DNA of 64,000 nt from Pseudomonas fluorescens. Lineage in GTDB: Bacteria > Pseudomonadota > Gammaproteobacteria > Pseudomonadales > Pseudomonadaceae. A program made the position numbers and the translations under genes. The DNA is taken from positions 992,001 to 1,056,000 of the forward strand of contig NZ_CABVIY010000002.1 in the NCBI RefSeq assembly GCF_902498195.1, written 5' to 3'. Positions within the stretch are counted from its first letter, which is position 1. Each line of letters opens with the position of its first letter. A model generated the notes under the pieces. The model saw only the letters and a program-made list of their open reading frames with translations, made no database searches and was not told the DNA's origin. Below are positions 23,693 through 31,497 of the stretch, one piece after another.

Positions 23693-25792
23693 ATGGCAAT
23701 CCCGGACGCCCTGAATCAGCAGCGAGCCTCGAGTCGCCTGCTGCAACCCACCGTCAAATCGCATCTGGCCTACACGCTGCTGTGTGCTCTGGTCATGATG
23801 GTGATGTTTTCCGTGCTGCGCCTCGCGCTGCTGGTCTACAACCGTGAAATGATCCTCGATACACCGGCCTCGACCTTTATCGAAGCGTTCGCCAACGGCC
23901 TGCGCTTCGACCTGCGCCTGGTGGTTTACCTCAGCATTCCGTTGTTGCTGGCACTGTTCAGTGCCCGGGCGATGGCGGCGCGCGGGTTTTTCCGCCTGTG
24001 GCTGACAGTAGCCTCCAGCATCGCGCTGTTCCTTGGCCTGATGGAGATGGATTTCTATCGTGAATTCCACCAGCGCCTCAACGGCCTGGTCTTCCAGTAC
24101 GTGAAGGAAGACCCGAAAACCGTGATGAGCATGCTCTGGTACGGTTTTCCGGTGGTTCGCTACCTGCTGGCGTGGGCCGTAGGCACCTGGCTGCTCAGCC
24201 TGGCGTTCAAGGGCGCGGACCGTGCGACCCGTCCTCGCGGCCCTTTCAGCGGTGGCAGCATCGGCACTCGCCAGGTGGCGCCCTGGTACACGCGCGTCAT
24301 GGTGTTCGTGGTGGTGCTGCTGATCTGCGTGGTTGCCGCCCGTGGCACCCTGCGCCAGGGCCCGCCGATGCGTTGGGGTGACGTCTACACCACCGACTCC
24401 AACTTCGCCAACCAGTTGGGCCTCAATGGCACGCTGTCCCTGGTAGCTGCGGCGAAGAGCCGGATGTCCGAAGATCGCGACAACATCTGGAAAGCCACGC
24501 TGCCTCAACCGATGGCGCAGCAGACCGTGCGCGACATGCTGGTGATGAAGGACGACAAACTGGTGGATGGCGAGACCGCGGCGGTGCGTCGCGACTACAC
24601 GCCACCGGCCGACAAGACCCTGCCGATCAAGAACGTCGTTGTGATCCTGATGGAAAGCATGGCCGGTCACTCGGTCGGCGCGCTGGGCGCATCGGGCAAC
24701 ATCACGCCGTACCTCGACAAACTGTCGAAGGAAGGCCTGCTGTTCGACCGCTTCTTCTCCAACGGTACCCACACCCACCAGGGCATGTTCGCCACCATGG
24801 CGTGCTTCCCGAACCTGCCGGGTTTCGAATACCTGATGCAGACACCCGAAGGCAGTCACAAACTGTCTGGCCTGCCGCAGTTGCTCAGCGCCCGTGACTA
24901 CGACGACGTGTATGTCTACAACGGCGACTTTGCCTGGGACAACCAGTCGGGCTTCTTCAGCAACCAGGGCATGACCAACTTCATCGGGCGTAACGACTTC
25001 GTCAACCCGGTGTTCTCCGACCCGACGTGGGGCGTGTCCGACCAGGACATGTTCAACCGTGGCCTGGAAGAGTTGAAAGCCCGCGACGGCAAGGACAAGA
25101 AACCGTTCTATGCCTTGCTGCAAACCCTGTCCAACCACACCCCCTACGCCTTGCCGACGCCATTGCCGGTCGAGCGCGTGACCGATCGCGGCAGCCTGAA
25201 CGAACATTTGACCGCCATGCGTTACGCGGACTGGGCACTGGGTCAGTTCTTCGAGCAGGCGCGCAAGGAGCCGTACTTCAAGGAAACCCTGTTTGTCGTG
25301 GTCGGCGACCACGGCTTTGGCAACGAGCGTCAGATCACTGAAATGGACCTGGGGCGCTTCAACGTGCCGCTGCTGCTGATCGCACCCGGCATCCAGGAGA
25401 AGTTCGGCACCCTTGACCACACGGTCGGTACCCAGGTCGACATCGTGCCGACCATCATGGGCCGGATCGGTGGCGAAGTGCGTCATCAGTGCTGGGGACG
25501 CGACCTGCTCAACCTGCCTGAAGGCGATACCGGTTTTGGTGTGATCAAGCCCTCGGGCAGCGAGCAGACCACGGCCATTGTGACCGCGGACCAGATTCTG
25601 GTATTGCCACGGGATAAGGACATGGCGCCGAAAATGTACCAGTACGAACTGGGCGCCAAGCCGCACGCCGAAGTCGTGCCGGATGCACCGCGCACCGCCG
25701 AGATGAAAACCAAGCTGGAAGCGTTCCTGCAAACCGCGACCAAGAGCCTGATCGATAACACCGCCGGTGTGATCGATGGCAAGCCGGACTAA
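23693..25792 (+). CDS. LTA-synthase-family membrane sulfatase/phosphoglycerol transferase
   Basis: The 699-residue protein has five predicted N-terminal membrane helices (to about residue 220) and an extracytoplasmic sulfatase-fold domain. The catalytic layout of LtaS is visible: the metal-binding Glu in VILMESMAGH, the nucleophile Thr in SNGTHTHQGM, and the Asp-His pair in VVGDHGFGNERQ. Gram-negative members transfer phosphoglycerol or phosphoethanolamine to periplasmic glucans or lipid A-type acceptors; Pseudomonas has no lipoteichoic acid. The acceptor cannot be told. The gene is monocistronic between two terminators. The antisense 688-codon ORF is a codon-bias shadow. Confidence 0.9.
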   Translation: MAIPDALNQQRASSRLLQPTVKSHLAYTLLCALVMMVMFSVLRLALLVYNREMILDTPASTFIEAFANGLRFDLRLVVYLSIPLLLALFSARAMAARGFFRLWLTVASSIALFLGLMEMDFYREFHQRLNGLVFQYVKEDPKTVMSMLWYGFPVVRYLLAWAVGTWLLSLAFKGADRATRPRGPFSGGSIGTRQVAPWYTRVMVFVVVLLICVVAARGTLRQGPPMRWGDVYTTDSNFANQLGLNGTLSLVAAAKSRMSEDRDNIWKATLPQPMAQQTVRDMLVMKDDKLVDGETAAVRRDYTPPADKTLPIKNVVVILMESMAGHSVGALGASGNITPYLDKLSKEGLLFDRFFSNGTHTHQGMFATMACFPNLPGFEYLMQTPEGSHKLSGLPQLLSARDYDDVYVYNGDFAWDNQSGFFSNQGMTNFIGRNDFVNPVFSDPTWGVSDQDMFNRGLEELKARDGKDKKPFYALLQTLSNHTPYALPTPLPVERVTDRGSLNEHLTAMRYADWALGQFFEQARKEPYFKETLFVVVGDHGFGNERQITEMDLGRFNVPLLLIAPGIQEKFGTLDHTVGTQVDIVPTIMGRIGGEVRHQCWGRDLLNLPEGDTGFGVIKPSGSEQTTAIVTADQILVLPRDKDMAPKMYQYELGAKPHAEVVPDAPRTAEMKTKLEAFLQTATKSLIDNTAGVIDGKPD

Positions 25793-25861
25793 GTCACTCT
25801 CCGGTTGAGCTGAAACCCATCGCTCAAGCCTCTACGCCTGCTTGTTTAAAGCGAAAAACAA

Positions 25862-25895
25862 GATCCGATGCCCATTTGGGCATCGGATTTTTTTG
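25862..25895 (+). terminator. Rho-independent terminator after the LTA-synthase-like gene
   Basis: ATCCGATGCCC, loop ATTT, GGGCATCGGATTTTTTT. Eleven-bp stem and seven T residues. Confidence 0.95.
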
Positions 25896-26259
25896 CATTT
25901 GCGGGACGCGATGTTCCGCAAATAAAGGTACATACCTGTCAACTCTGACAGTAGACGGTCCTGCGATTTGGGCGTTTTATACAGTTGCTTCTGCCGCCTG
26001 ATCCGACGAGTGCGATAGCGCCGTTGATGGCGGGCAGTGCGAAGGATGAGTGTCGGTTTGTTCCTGTCTCTATGGCTTTCGGGCCATGTCTTGGTCATGC
26101 AGTGGAGCAGTATTGGAAGACATTCCAATAGAAAACATCGGGGTTGGCATTGGCGCTTCATGGCCGGCCACTTCGGTTCAGGTGGTTCGCCGCAGGACGC
26201 GAAATCAGCAGGTTCGTCCGATCGGTTGAAACACTTGGATGAAGAGTGAGGCTTGCTTC
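25896..26259. other. Lower-GC intergenic stretch before the accessory dehydrogenase gene
   Basis: The 364 bp between the terminator and the next ATG have visibly lower GC than the neighbours. The only coding candidate is a weak 67-codon ORF (26046-26249). I see no convincing promoter. The base composition shift begins here and continues through the following locus. Confidence 0.5.
26046..26249 (+). CDS. Possible 67-residue small ORF
   Basis: ATG at 26046 opens a frame with a hydrophobic N-terminus (MSVGLFLSLWLSGHVLVMQW) and a His/Arg/Ser-rich remainder, ending TGA at 26247-26249, ten bases before the dehydrogenase ATG at 26260. The AAGG in front of the ATG is too close for a normal ribosome site. 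It could be a small exported protein or chance. No family recognised. Confidence 0.25.
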   Translation: MSVGLFLSLWLSGHVLVMQWSSIGRHSNRKHRGWHWRFMAGHFGSGGSPQDAKSAGSSDRLKHLDEE

Positions 26260-28323
26260 ATGGATAAGTCTGTCGGTGTGTTTCGTTTGCTGTGGATCGT
26301 GTGCCTGGTGGCGCTCGCCGCTGTCATCGCATGGGTAGTATTCACTAGAACATCAGAGTCAGCTCCCTCACCTCAGTCCTGTTCCGCACCCGCTTATGAG
26401 AAGGATAAACCCTACCAACAAGGGCAACAGGTTCTGCACTCCGGTCGACAGTTTGAATGCTGGAAAGATGCAGAGGCACCGCTAGGTCCTGACAGTTGGA
26501 AATGGTGTCAGCAGGCGGCCTATGAACCACTCCTCCCAACGGAACACTGGAGAAATGCATGGAAGGACCTCGGTGAGTGCGGGGGTTTCGAGGGCAATCG
26601 CCTGACATTGAATTTTGCCACCCTCAGCGGCAAGGCCCCCTTGAAACCGGCGGTGCCCGGTGTCGCTCGTGCTGATCAGGTGGTCACCGGTACCTTGCGC
26701 TGCAAGGCCGAAGAAATTGCGATTAGCGCCAAGGCTGACGAAACGATCCACCTCGATGATCTGAAAGCTTGCGACTACCAATTGGTGATGAACAGCGCTG
26801 ATGGATACATCCCGCTGAACACCCCTCGCATGGTTTCGTTCAAGGAAGATAAAGGCGAAGAACAGGAGTTTACGGTGAAGTATCGCCCGCCCGTGGACTT
26901 GAGAAGGCTCAGCGGTTTGCCGGGGATAAAAATCGAGCTGTTTGCCCAAGGTCTTGTTCAACCCAGGCAGATGGTGATGGGCAAGAATGTGTTGTATGTC
27001 GGGTCCAGTGCCATTCCCTCTTACATCTATGACGGAAAAATAGCCGACATGATTTATGCGTTGCCGTTGGATGGGGCGGGTAAACCGACGGGTATTTATG
27101 TGGTCGCCAGCGGCCTGGAAGAGCCCCATGGCGTAGCGTATCGCGACGGTGATCTGTATTTCTCGACCACCGGGGGGTTGTATCGCGTGCGCAATGCGGA
27201 TGACACTTTCAAAGATCCTAAACCCGAGTTGGTATTTAGTTTTCCAGCGGACGACAAGCCTTTTCCTCTGCCCCCTCAGTCGTCAGGGTCGAGTACCCGT
27301 ATCTGGCACATGAAGCACCCGTTGCACTTCAATCCACTCGACCCATCAGACAAGTGGCTTTATACGGCGGTCGGCACGCCCTGCAACTTGTGCATGATTC
27401 CCGCCGATAAGCGTTACGGTTCGATCTTGCGTTACTCCCTTGAAACCGGCGAATCCCAGATTTTGGCCTTGGGGGTGCGTAACTCGGTTGGCTTCGACTG
27501 GAACCCTCAGGACGGCAAAATATGGTTCAGTGATAACAATCGCCAGGGCTTTCCCAATTCTGATGAGGTCAACGCGATAACTGGTCCCGAGAAGCATTTT
27601 GGTGTGCCTTACCGCTTCGGCAAGGACACCCCCGGGTTTACCGAGGAGGAATACCTCAATCCGGGCGTGATCCAGCCACCTCTTGTCACTGGCGCGATCG
27701 TTTCCGACAAATCACTGGAGCAGATCAACCCGGCTGACTATGTTCCAGCCGCCTTTGAGCTGGGGACCAATACAGCGCCGCTCGGCGTCAAGTTCTGGAG
27801 AGGATACCTGGCCAAACCGGGTACACAACATTTGCTGGTCGCGGTACATGGGGCAGGTTCTGTCGCCAGGCCGGGCACGGATATTCAGATGCTGACCATC
27901 CAGAATGGGCGAGTGGTCAGCCAGATCCCATTGATCAATGGCTTTGCGCAGACCCCGAAGGGTTCCGATGTCTATGCCCTGACGTATCCCGGTACTGGCC
28001 GCCCCGTCGAGTTTCTGGAACTGGCCGACGGCAGTTTGCTGGTCAGTGACGACGTCGCCGGGGTCATTTATCGCGTGCATTATGACGCGACCGGGTTGCC
28101 GGCGACTCAATTGGCGTTGCGCCCGATGCTGCCACCCCCTGGTCTGGAAAATGAGTTGGTCAGTGGCAACCTCATAGGTCCTGATGGCAATAACAGGCTG
28201 GTGCAAATGTCCTTGAACCCGACGTGCATTGGAGCCCGGAGCAGGAAAACTGCTGGAGGCATCCCTGGCGGATATTCAGGAAGTCAAAAGCAAGCTCTCT
28301 GCGGGGCAAAGGCAGAAACTTGA
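26260..28323 (+). CDS. Membrane-anchored glucose/sorbosone dehydrogenase-type protein with chitin-binding-like module; abnormal C-terminus
   Basis: The 687-residue product has an N-terminal membrane anchor (residues about 7-29), a CBM5/12-like module (about 45-85: APAYEKDKPYQQGQQVLHSG ... CWKDAEAPLG), a linker, and a PQQ-type sugar dehydrogenase beta-propeller (about 210-600) with EEPHGVAYRDGDLYFSTTGG, GVRNSVGFDWNPQDGKIWF and DDVAGVIYRVHY. The last 32 residues (from about 656, GARSRKTAGG...) read through DNA that encodes DUF1552 sequence in another frame, so the native C-terminus looks replaced. ATG 26260 has GTGAGG upstream. Lower GC than neighbours suggests acquisition. Enzymatic activity is uncertain. 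Confidence 0.7.
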   Translation: MDKSVGVFRLLWIVCLVALAAVIAWVVFTRTSESAPSPQSCSAPAYEKDKPYQQGQQVLHSGRQFECWKDAEAPLGPDSWKWCQQAAYEPLLPTEHWRNAWKDLGECGGFEGNRLTLNFATLSGKAPLKPAVPGVARADQVVTGTLRCKAEEIAISAKADETIHLDDLKACDYQLVMNSADGYIPLNTPRMVSFKEDKGEEQEFTVKYRPPVDLRRLSGLPGIKIELFAQGLVQPRQMVMGKNVLYVGSSAIPSYIYDGKIADMIYALPLDGAGKPTGIYVVASGLEEPHGVAYRDGDLYFSTTGGLYRVRNADDTFKDPKPELVFSFPADDKPFPLPPQSSGSSTRIWHMKHPLHFNPLDPSDKWLYTAVGTPCNLCMIPADKRYGSILRYSLETGESQILALGVRNSVGFDWNPQDGKIWFSDNNRQGFPNSDEVNAITGPEKHFGVPYRFGKDTPGFTEEEYLNPGVIQPPLVTGAIVSDKSLEQINPADYVPAAFELGTNTAPLGVKFWRGYLAKPGTQHLLVAVHGAGSVARPGTDIQMLTIQNGRVVSQIPLINGFAQTPKGSDVYALTYPGTGRPVEFLELADGSLLVSDDVAGVIYRVHYDATGLPATQLALRPMLPPPGLENELVSGNLIGPDGNNRLVQMSLNPTCIGARSRKTAGGIPGGYSGSQKQALCGAKAET

Positions 28324-29011
28324 TACCCATCTGGACTCGGTGGAGCAGGTTATCAAGGACCTTGAGGAGACAAGGCCGCCGGTGGGGGCGTGTGAGCCAG
28401 TGACCCTCGAGCCGCTGGATTATCAATCGGCCCTGCATCGTACGCGTATTCAGTCCGACCACCATAAAGTGGTGGCCACTGCCTTGAGTTGCGGAATCAC
28501 CCGCGTCGCCACTATTCAGATCGGACGTTCGGCGGAGTCCCTCAACATCGTTGATGTCAGTTCCACCAAGAATCCCCATGATTGCGCGCACCGTTATGCC
28601 GGGGAAGAGCTCTGGAAGGGAACACGGCAATGGTATGTCAGGCAGGTCAAACTGTTGATGGATGAACTGGCCAGACATGCAGACCCTGAGATGCCCGACC
28701 GCAGTCTGCTCGAATCCACGCTCGTCATCGTCACCAGCGAAATGGCTGACGGAGCTCCCGAGCATTCCATTGATATGCCGCTAGTCCTAATGGGGGGCGC
28801 GTGCGGATTATTAAAAAGCGGGGACGGTGCGGGACGGTATTTCAATATCACGGCTCAAGCTGATCGTGCACACCACACTGGGAACCCGGTAATCGGCAAG
28901 AATTTCGTCGACATGCAGCGAATCTGGGCAACGGTTGCCAAGGCCGCCGGAACCAGTGTTCCTTACAGTGGCAATATCGATCCGGTCAGCGGCATATTCA
29001 CTAACGTATGA
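28229..29011 (+). pseudogene. DUF1552-family protein, N-terminal half missing
   Basis: The frame encodes the C-terminal half of a DUF1552 protein: LSAGQRQKLDTHLDSVEQVI, the HHKVVATALSCGITRVATIQ segment, STLVIVTSEMADG, HSIDMPLVLMGGACG and GNPVIGKNFVD. Full-length members have about 400-450 residues and an export signal; here only 260 codons remain and the frame opens after a TGA at 28214. The first codon is TTG with no ribosome site, and the first in-frame Met is near codon 140. It overlaps the dehydrogenase ORF in a different frame for 95 bp. A deletion that joined two genes explains this best. Confidence 0.75.
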
Positions 29012-29022
29012 ATCAAAACAAG

Positions 29023-29058
29023 GATGCCAGTCAGGTGAGCTGACTGGCATCGTCTTTT
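29023..29058. terminator. Terminator hairpin after the DUF1552 remnant
   Basis: GATGCCAGTCAG, loop GTGAG, CTGACTGGCATC then GTCTTTTT. Twelve perfect base pairs. It lies between the remnant and the convergent DUF3309 gene. Confidence 0.9.
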
Positions 29059-29075
29059 TCGTATCTCTCAGCTCT

Positions 29076-29228
29076 TCATATCTTGCCAAGTAACAACAGG
29101 ATCAGTATCACCACCAACACCACGCCGATGATACCGGACGGGCCATAACCCCAACTTCTGGAGTGCGGGAAGACCGGCAGACCACCGATCAGTAACAGAA
29201 TCAGAATGATGAGTAGAATTGTGCCCAT
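29076..29228 (-). CDS. DUF3309-type 50-residue membrane microprotein
   Basis: Reading the minus strand from ATG 29228 gives 50 codons and TGA at 29076. The product has two hydrophobic helices (GTILLIILILLLIGG and IIGVVLVVILILLLL) around the invariant hairpin segment PHSRSWGYGPSG, which is the DUF3309 signature. AAGGAA lies six nt upstream of the ATG. These proteins are common and often stress-induced in pseudomonads, but their function is unknown. It is below usual ORF length limits and easy to miss. Confidence 0.85.
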   Translation of the reverse strand: MGTILLIILILLLIGGLPVFPHSRSWGYGPSGIIGVVLVVILILLLLGKI

Positions 29229-29514
29229 GTCTATTTCCTTGCTGTAAGAATTCAGGAATGACCTAGTGGTTAATGGTCAGCGGGAATGCAATTAATTCGA
29301 GCTGCTTAAAAAATCCGACTGCTGTACAGCGAAGAAAATTCCAAGTTTTTTTAATGTTTTTCGAACACAGGATTATTTCGTTTTCATCGGCGTTAGTTGT
29401 GGGCGACGCGCCCTGGGTTTGTTCGGGCCATTCAGCAATCTGATGGAGCGTGGGTCGCGCGGCGTGGTTCGCTACACTCGACGCATCTTCCCCGGAACAA
29501 CAAGGCTGTTTGCT

Positions 29515-30330
29515 ATGCAAAATCGCATGATGATCACTGGCGCGGGCTCTGGCCTGGGTCGCGAAATCGCGCTGCGCTGGGCGCGTGAAGGCTGGCAACT
29601 GGCGTTGTCCGATGTCAGCGAGCCCGGCCTGCAGGAAACCCTTAAGCAGGTGCGCGAAGCCGGTGGCGATGGCTTTATCCAGCGCTGCGACGTGCGCGAC
29701 TACAGTCAGTTGACCGCTTTTGCCCAAGCGTGCGAAGTGAAGTTCGGCGGCATCGACGTGATCGTCAACAATGCCGGCGTGGCGTCGGGCGGGTTCTTCA
29801 GCGAGCTGTCCCTGGAAGACTGGGACTGGCAGATCGCGATCAACCTGATGGGCGTCGTCAAAGGCTGCAAGGCCTTCCTGCCCCTGTTGGAAAAGAGCCA
29901 GGGCAAGATCATCAACATCGCGTCCATGGCGGCGCTGATGCAAGGCCCGGCCATGAGCAACTACAACGTGGCGAAGGCGGGCGTGGTCGCGCTGTCCGAA
30001 AGCCTGCTGGTCGAACTGGCGCACCAGGAAGTGGGCGTGCATGTGGTGTGCCCGTCGTTCTTCCAGACTAACCTGCTCGATTCATTCCGTGGCCCGACCC
30101 CGGCCATGAAAGCCCAGGTCGGCAAGTTGCTGGAAAGCTCGCCGATCAGCGCGGCCGACATTGCCGACTACATCTACCAACAGGTCGCCGCCGGCGAGTT
30201 CATGATCCTGCCCCACGAACAGGGCCGCATGGCCTGGGCCCTCAAGCAGAAGAACCCGCAGCTGCTCTACGACGAAATGACCGTCATGGCCGACAAGATG
30301 CGCGCCAAGGCCAAACAGACCGCAGGCTGA
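29515..30330 (+). CDS. SDR-family oxidoreductase
   Basis: The 271-residue enzyme is a classical short-chain dehydrogenase/reductase: cofactor motif TGAGSGLGREIAL near residues 8-20, NNAGVASGG, the catalytic Ser in NIASMAAL and the YNVAKAG motif (Tyr and Lys). ATG 29515 is chosen because it places the Rossmann motif at the expected distance; an ORF extension to 29419 lacks support. Substrate cannot be told. The gene stands alone, with an unrelated YnfA-type gene 64 bp downstream. Confidence 0.88.
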   Translation: MQNRMMITGAGSGLGREIALRWAREGWQLALSDVSEPGLQETLKQVREAGGDGFIQRCDVRDYSQLTAFAQACEVKFGGIDVIVNNAGVASGGFFSELSLEDWDWQIAINLMGVVKGCKAFLPLLEKSQGKIINIASMAALMQGPAMSNYNVAKAGVVALSESLLVELAHQEVGVHVVCPSFFQTNLLDSFRGPTPAMKAQVGKLLESSPISAADIADYIYQQVAAGEFMILPHEQGRMAWALKQKNPQLLYDEMTVMADKMRAKAKQTAG

Positions 30331-30394
30331 ACTTGCCGGCCAGCGACAGCCTCGCTAGGGTGGCCGCCATCGGTCATCCTCGCGAGACGTTCGC

Positions 30395-30727
30395 ATGCTC
30401 AATTATTTATGGTTCTTCCTGGCGGCGCTGTTTGAAATCGCCGGCTGCTTCGCCTTCTGGATGTGGCTGCGCCAGGGCAAAAGCGTCTGGTGGGTGCTGC
30501 CGGCGCTACTGAGCCTGACCCTGTTCGCGCTGTTGCTCACGCGCATCGAAGCGACCTACGCCGGTCGCGCCTATGCCGCTTACGGCGGAATCTACATCAT
30601 CGCCTCGATTGGCTGGCTGGCCGTGGTCGAGCGGATTCGTCCGCTGGGCTCGGACTGGATCGGCGTGGCACTGTGCGTGATCGGCGCGAGCGTCATCCTG
30701 TTCGGTCCGCGTTTTTCGGCCTCCTGA
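30395..30727 (+). CDS. YnfA/UPF0060-family four-helix membrane protein
   Basis: The 110-residue protein is almost wholly hydrophobic, with four predicted helices. Family hallmarks are [21 protein letters not shown] at the N-terminus, [20 protein letters not shown] in the middle and the C-terminal [20 protein letters not shown]. The fold is like small multidrug-resistance transporters and some YnfA proteins export biocides when expressed. No partner gene is adjacent. Start ATG follows CGAGACG with only a weak ribosome site. Confidence 0.92.
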   Translation: MLNYLWFFLAALFEIAGCFAFWMWLRQGKSVWWVLPALLSLTLFALLLTRIEATYAGRAYAAYGGIYIIASIGWLAVVERIRPLGSDWIGVALCVIGASVILFGPRFSAS

Positions 30728-30847
30728 CGGATCGCTCCTTCCTTCATGCAACCTGTCAGACGTTTCCGTCAGGGGAGTGGGCAAGTGGCTGTCAGTTCGG
30801 TCTGGATTACCGCCGTTGCCTTGTAGGCCTGACGTGCGCCGGGCATC

Positions 30848-30873
30848 TTCAGGGCCTTGGTAACCCTGAAGGA
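30848..30873 (+). promoter_or_regulatory. Hairpin with adjacent AAGGA in the csrA-family leader
   Basis: TTCAGGG (30848-30854) and CCCTGAA (30864-30870) form a perfect 7-bp stem; GGA follows at once (30871-30873) within AAGGA, the Shine-Dalgarno of the csrA-family gene (ATG at 30882). CsrA/RsmA proteins bind ANGGA motifs at ribosome sites, so self-repression is plausible. Confidence 0.45.
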
Positions 30874-30881
30874 CGAAGGCC

Positions 30882-31073
30882 ATGCTTGTACTCAGTCGCG
30901 TTGTCGGCGAATTGATTTCCATCGGTGACAACATTTCCATCCGCGTGGTTGCTGTCAACGGAAACACCGTGCGCTTCGGTGTCGAGGCGCCGCACAGCGT
31001 CAATGTGCACCGGTCCGAGTTTTATGAACGGATCCGGCACAAACTGCCCAAAAAGAAAAAATCAGTCGAATAG
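30882..31073 (+). CDS. CsrA/RsmA-family RNA-binding regulator (extra paralogue)
   Basis: The 63-residue protein is a complete CsrA homologue: [35 protein letters not shown] with the RNA-contacting Leu4 and Arg44, and a Lys-rich tail. It should act as a homodimer on GGA motifs at ribosome sites. It is closer to the RsmI/CsrA-like additional paralogues than to RsmA or RsmE by eye (VVGE instead of KVGE and an unusual Phe47), but I cannot place it firmly. Its 3' end overlaps the convergent yheU gene by 12 bp, and its leader has a hairpin next to the ribosome site. Confidence 0.88.
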   Translation: MLVLSRVVGELISIGDNISIRVVAVNGNTVRFGVEAPHSVNVHRSEFYERIRHKLPKKKKSVE

Positions 31074-31289
31074 ATGCTTGGGGACATCGTGCTTGAGCAT
31101 CAACTGGCATTGCTCGCTTTCAGGGTCGAAGACGATCAGTGCCTGCCCCTTGGTCAACGCCTGGCGTACCCGCAACACACGGGTTTGCAGCGGCGTGTCA
31201 TCGCCGTTGTCGGTGCCGTCGCGGGTCACGAAATCCTCGATCAGGCGGGTCAGGGTGTCGACTTCAAGTTGGTCGTGGGGAATGAGCAT
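31062..31289 (-). CDS. yheU: YheU/UPF0270-family protein
   Basis: The 75-residue protein starts [20 protein letters not shown] followed by VTRDGTD, the YheU signature. Family members are small acidic helical proteins of unknown function. The start at 31289 gives the family N-terminus; the extended ORF to 31403 reads through a REP element. A weak GAGGTACC site precedes the ATG. The last 12 bp overlap the csrA-family gene tail to tail. Confidence 0.88.
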   Translation of the reverse strand: MLIPHDQLEVDTLTRLIEDFVTRDGTDNGDDTPLQTRVLRVRQALTKGQALIVFDPESEQCQLMLKHDVPKHLFD

Positions 31290-31370
31290 AGGTACCTCGG
31301 CTAAACAGTGGCGCGATGCTACGGCGAATGATCGATGGCGGCTAGCATCTGGAGAAATGTGTTGCCTGAT

Positions 31371-31475
31371 CCGATGCCTTCGCGAGCAAGCCCGCTCCCA
31401 CAAGATTAGCGTCGATCACGCTATCCCGGATCGCCACCTACCCTGTGGGAGCGGGCTTGCTCGCGAAGGCGTCGG
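31371..31475. repeat. REPIN-like inverted REP pair, family A
   Basis: Arms of 32 nt (CCGATGCCTTCGCGAGCAAG... and complement) match with one difference around a 41-nt spacer. Confidence 0.88.
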
Positions 31476-31497
31476 ATCAGCCAATGGAATTCCCCGG

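Noticed and set aside
23666..25732. 688-codon ORF antisense to the LTA-synthase-like gene
   Set aside because: The plus-strand frame has complete catalytic motifs and membrane helices; the antisense product is His/Gln/Arg-rich low-complexity, as expected from high-GC codon bias.
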